Shown here piece by piece: positions 14,272 through 14,343 of a stretch of 14,343 bases of DNA. The DNA lies in NCBI GenBank assembly GCA_034428935.1, contig DAOUHB010000043.1:1-14343 (forward strand), read 5' to 3'. How positions within the stretch are numbered: the stretch's first letter is position 1; the number at the start of each line of letters is the position of its first letter. Both the position numbers and the translations under genes were made by a program. The notes beneath the pieces were generated by a model. It saw only the letters and a list, made by a program, of their open reading frames with translations, did not search any database and was not told the origin of the DNA. This stretch comes from JAAYZQ01 sp034428935. Lineage in GTDB: Bacteria > Chloroflexota > Anaerolineae > JAAYZQ01.

Positions 14272-14343
14272 TAGCCATGCGCCCGGTCATCAACCACGCG
14301 ACCGCGGGCAAATGAGCAGGTCGCTCACCGCCCTGGGCGTGAC
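14272..14343. other. Right edge of the window, no assignable gene
   Basis: Short open frames reach the edge on both strands, including a minus-strand frame ending at TAA just beside the palindrome and a plus-strand ATG near 14312. None has a convincing ribosome site or enough length to judge. Confidence 0.3.

Noticed and set aside
1..14343. CRISPR array, tRNA, rRNA or transposase gene
   Set aside because: No regularly spaced direct repeats with unique spacers, no cloverleaf with conserved loops, and no transposase or integrase motif was seen in any plausible frame.

Overview
The window looks like a high-GC bacterial chromosome segment, most likely from phylum Chloroflexota (Anaerolineae/Caldilineae-like). 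That assignment is an inference. It rests on the many-bladed Asp-box propeller protein with 'SPxFAxDxT' linkers, on the C-terminal 'YLPL-x-L-K/R' tail seen on two exported proteins, and on the overall base composition. Every credible gene lies on the minus strand, so the window reads right to left in three transcription units. Each unit has a recognisable sigma70-type promoter with a 17-bp spacer. No tRNA, rRNA, CRISPR array or transposase gene was seen.

Unit A (right, about 13979 to 12401): a promoter at 13951-13979, then a 32-codon Cys-rich small ORF with a very strong ribosome binding site (13843-13745), a large stem-loop (13661-13699), and a secreted clan GH-A-like glycoside hydrolase (13495-12401). 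This unit is bracketed by two copies of a roughly 90-100-bp palindromic element (12234-12324 and 14174-14271). Their core hairpins are near-identical and lie in inverted orientation.

Unit B (12145 to about 6361): a promoter at 12117-12145, then a 1557-residue secreted protein with about 25 Asp-box repeats and a C-terminal jelly-roll-like domain, followed 17 nt later by a 312-residue cytoplasmic protein with a ParB/sulfiredoxin-like domain. A weak terminator-like hairpin lies at 6361-6410.

Unit C (6326 to the left edge): a near-consensus promoter (TTGACT, 17 bp, TATAAT), a roughly 240-nt leader, then a tight series of genes. These are a 1388-residue mosaic protein ending in fibronectin type III modules, a 276-residue protein with a C-terminal beta-sandwich, a 279-residue protein with LysM, beta-sandwich and zinc-ribbon regions, and the start of a small membrane protein that runs off the left edge. 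Unit C resembles accessory genes around contractile injection or spike-type machineries or other envelope complexes, but no sheath, tube or baseplate gene is visible, so its role is open.

The parts most worth a second look are the paired palindromic elements around the hydrolase unit, the small ORF and structured leader in front of it, the shared C-terminal tail on the two exported proteins, and the uncharacterised four-gene unit C.
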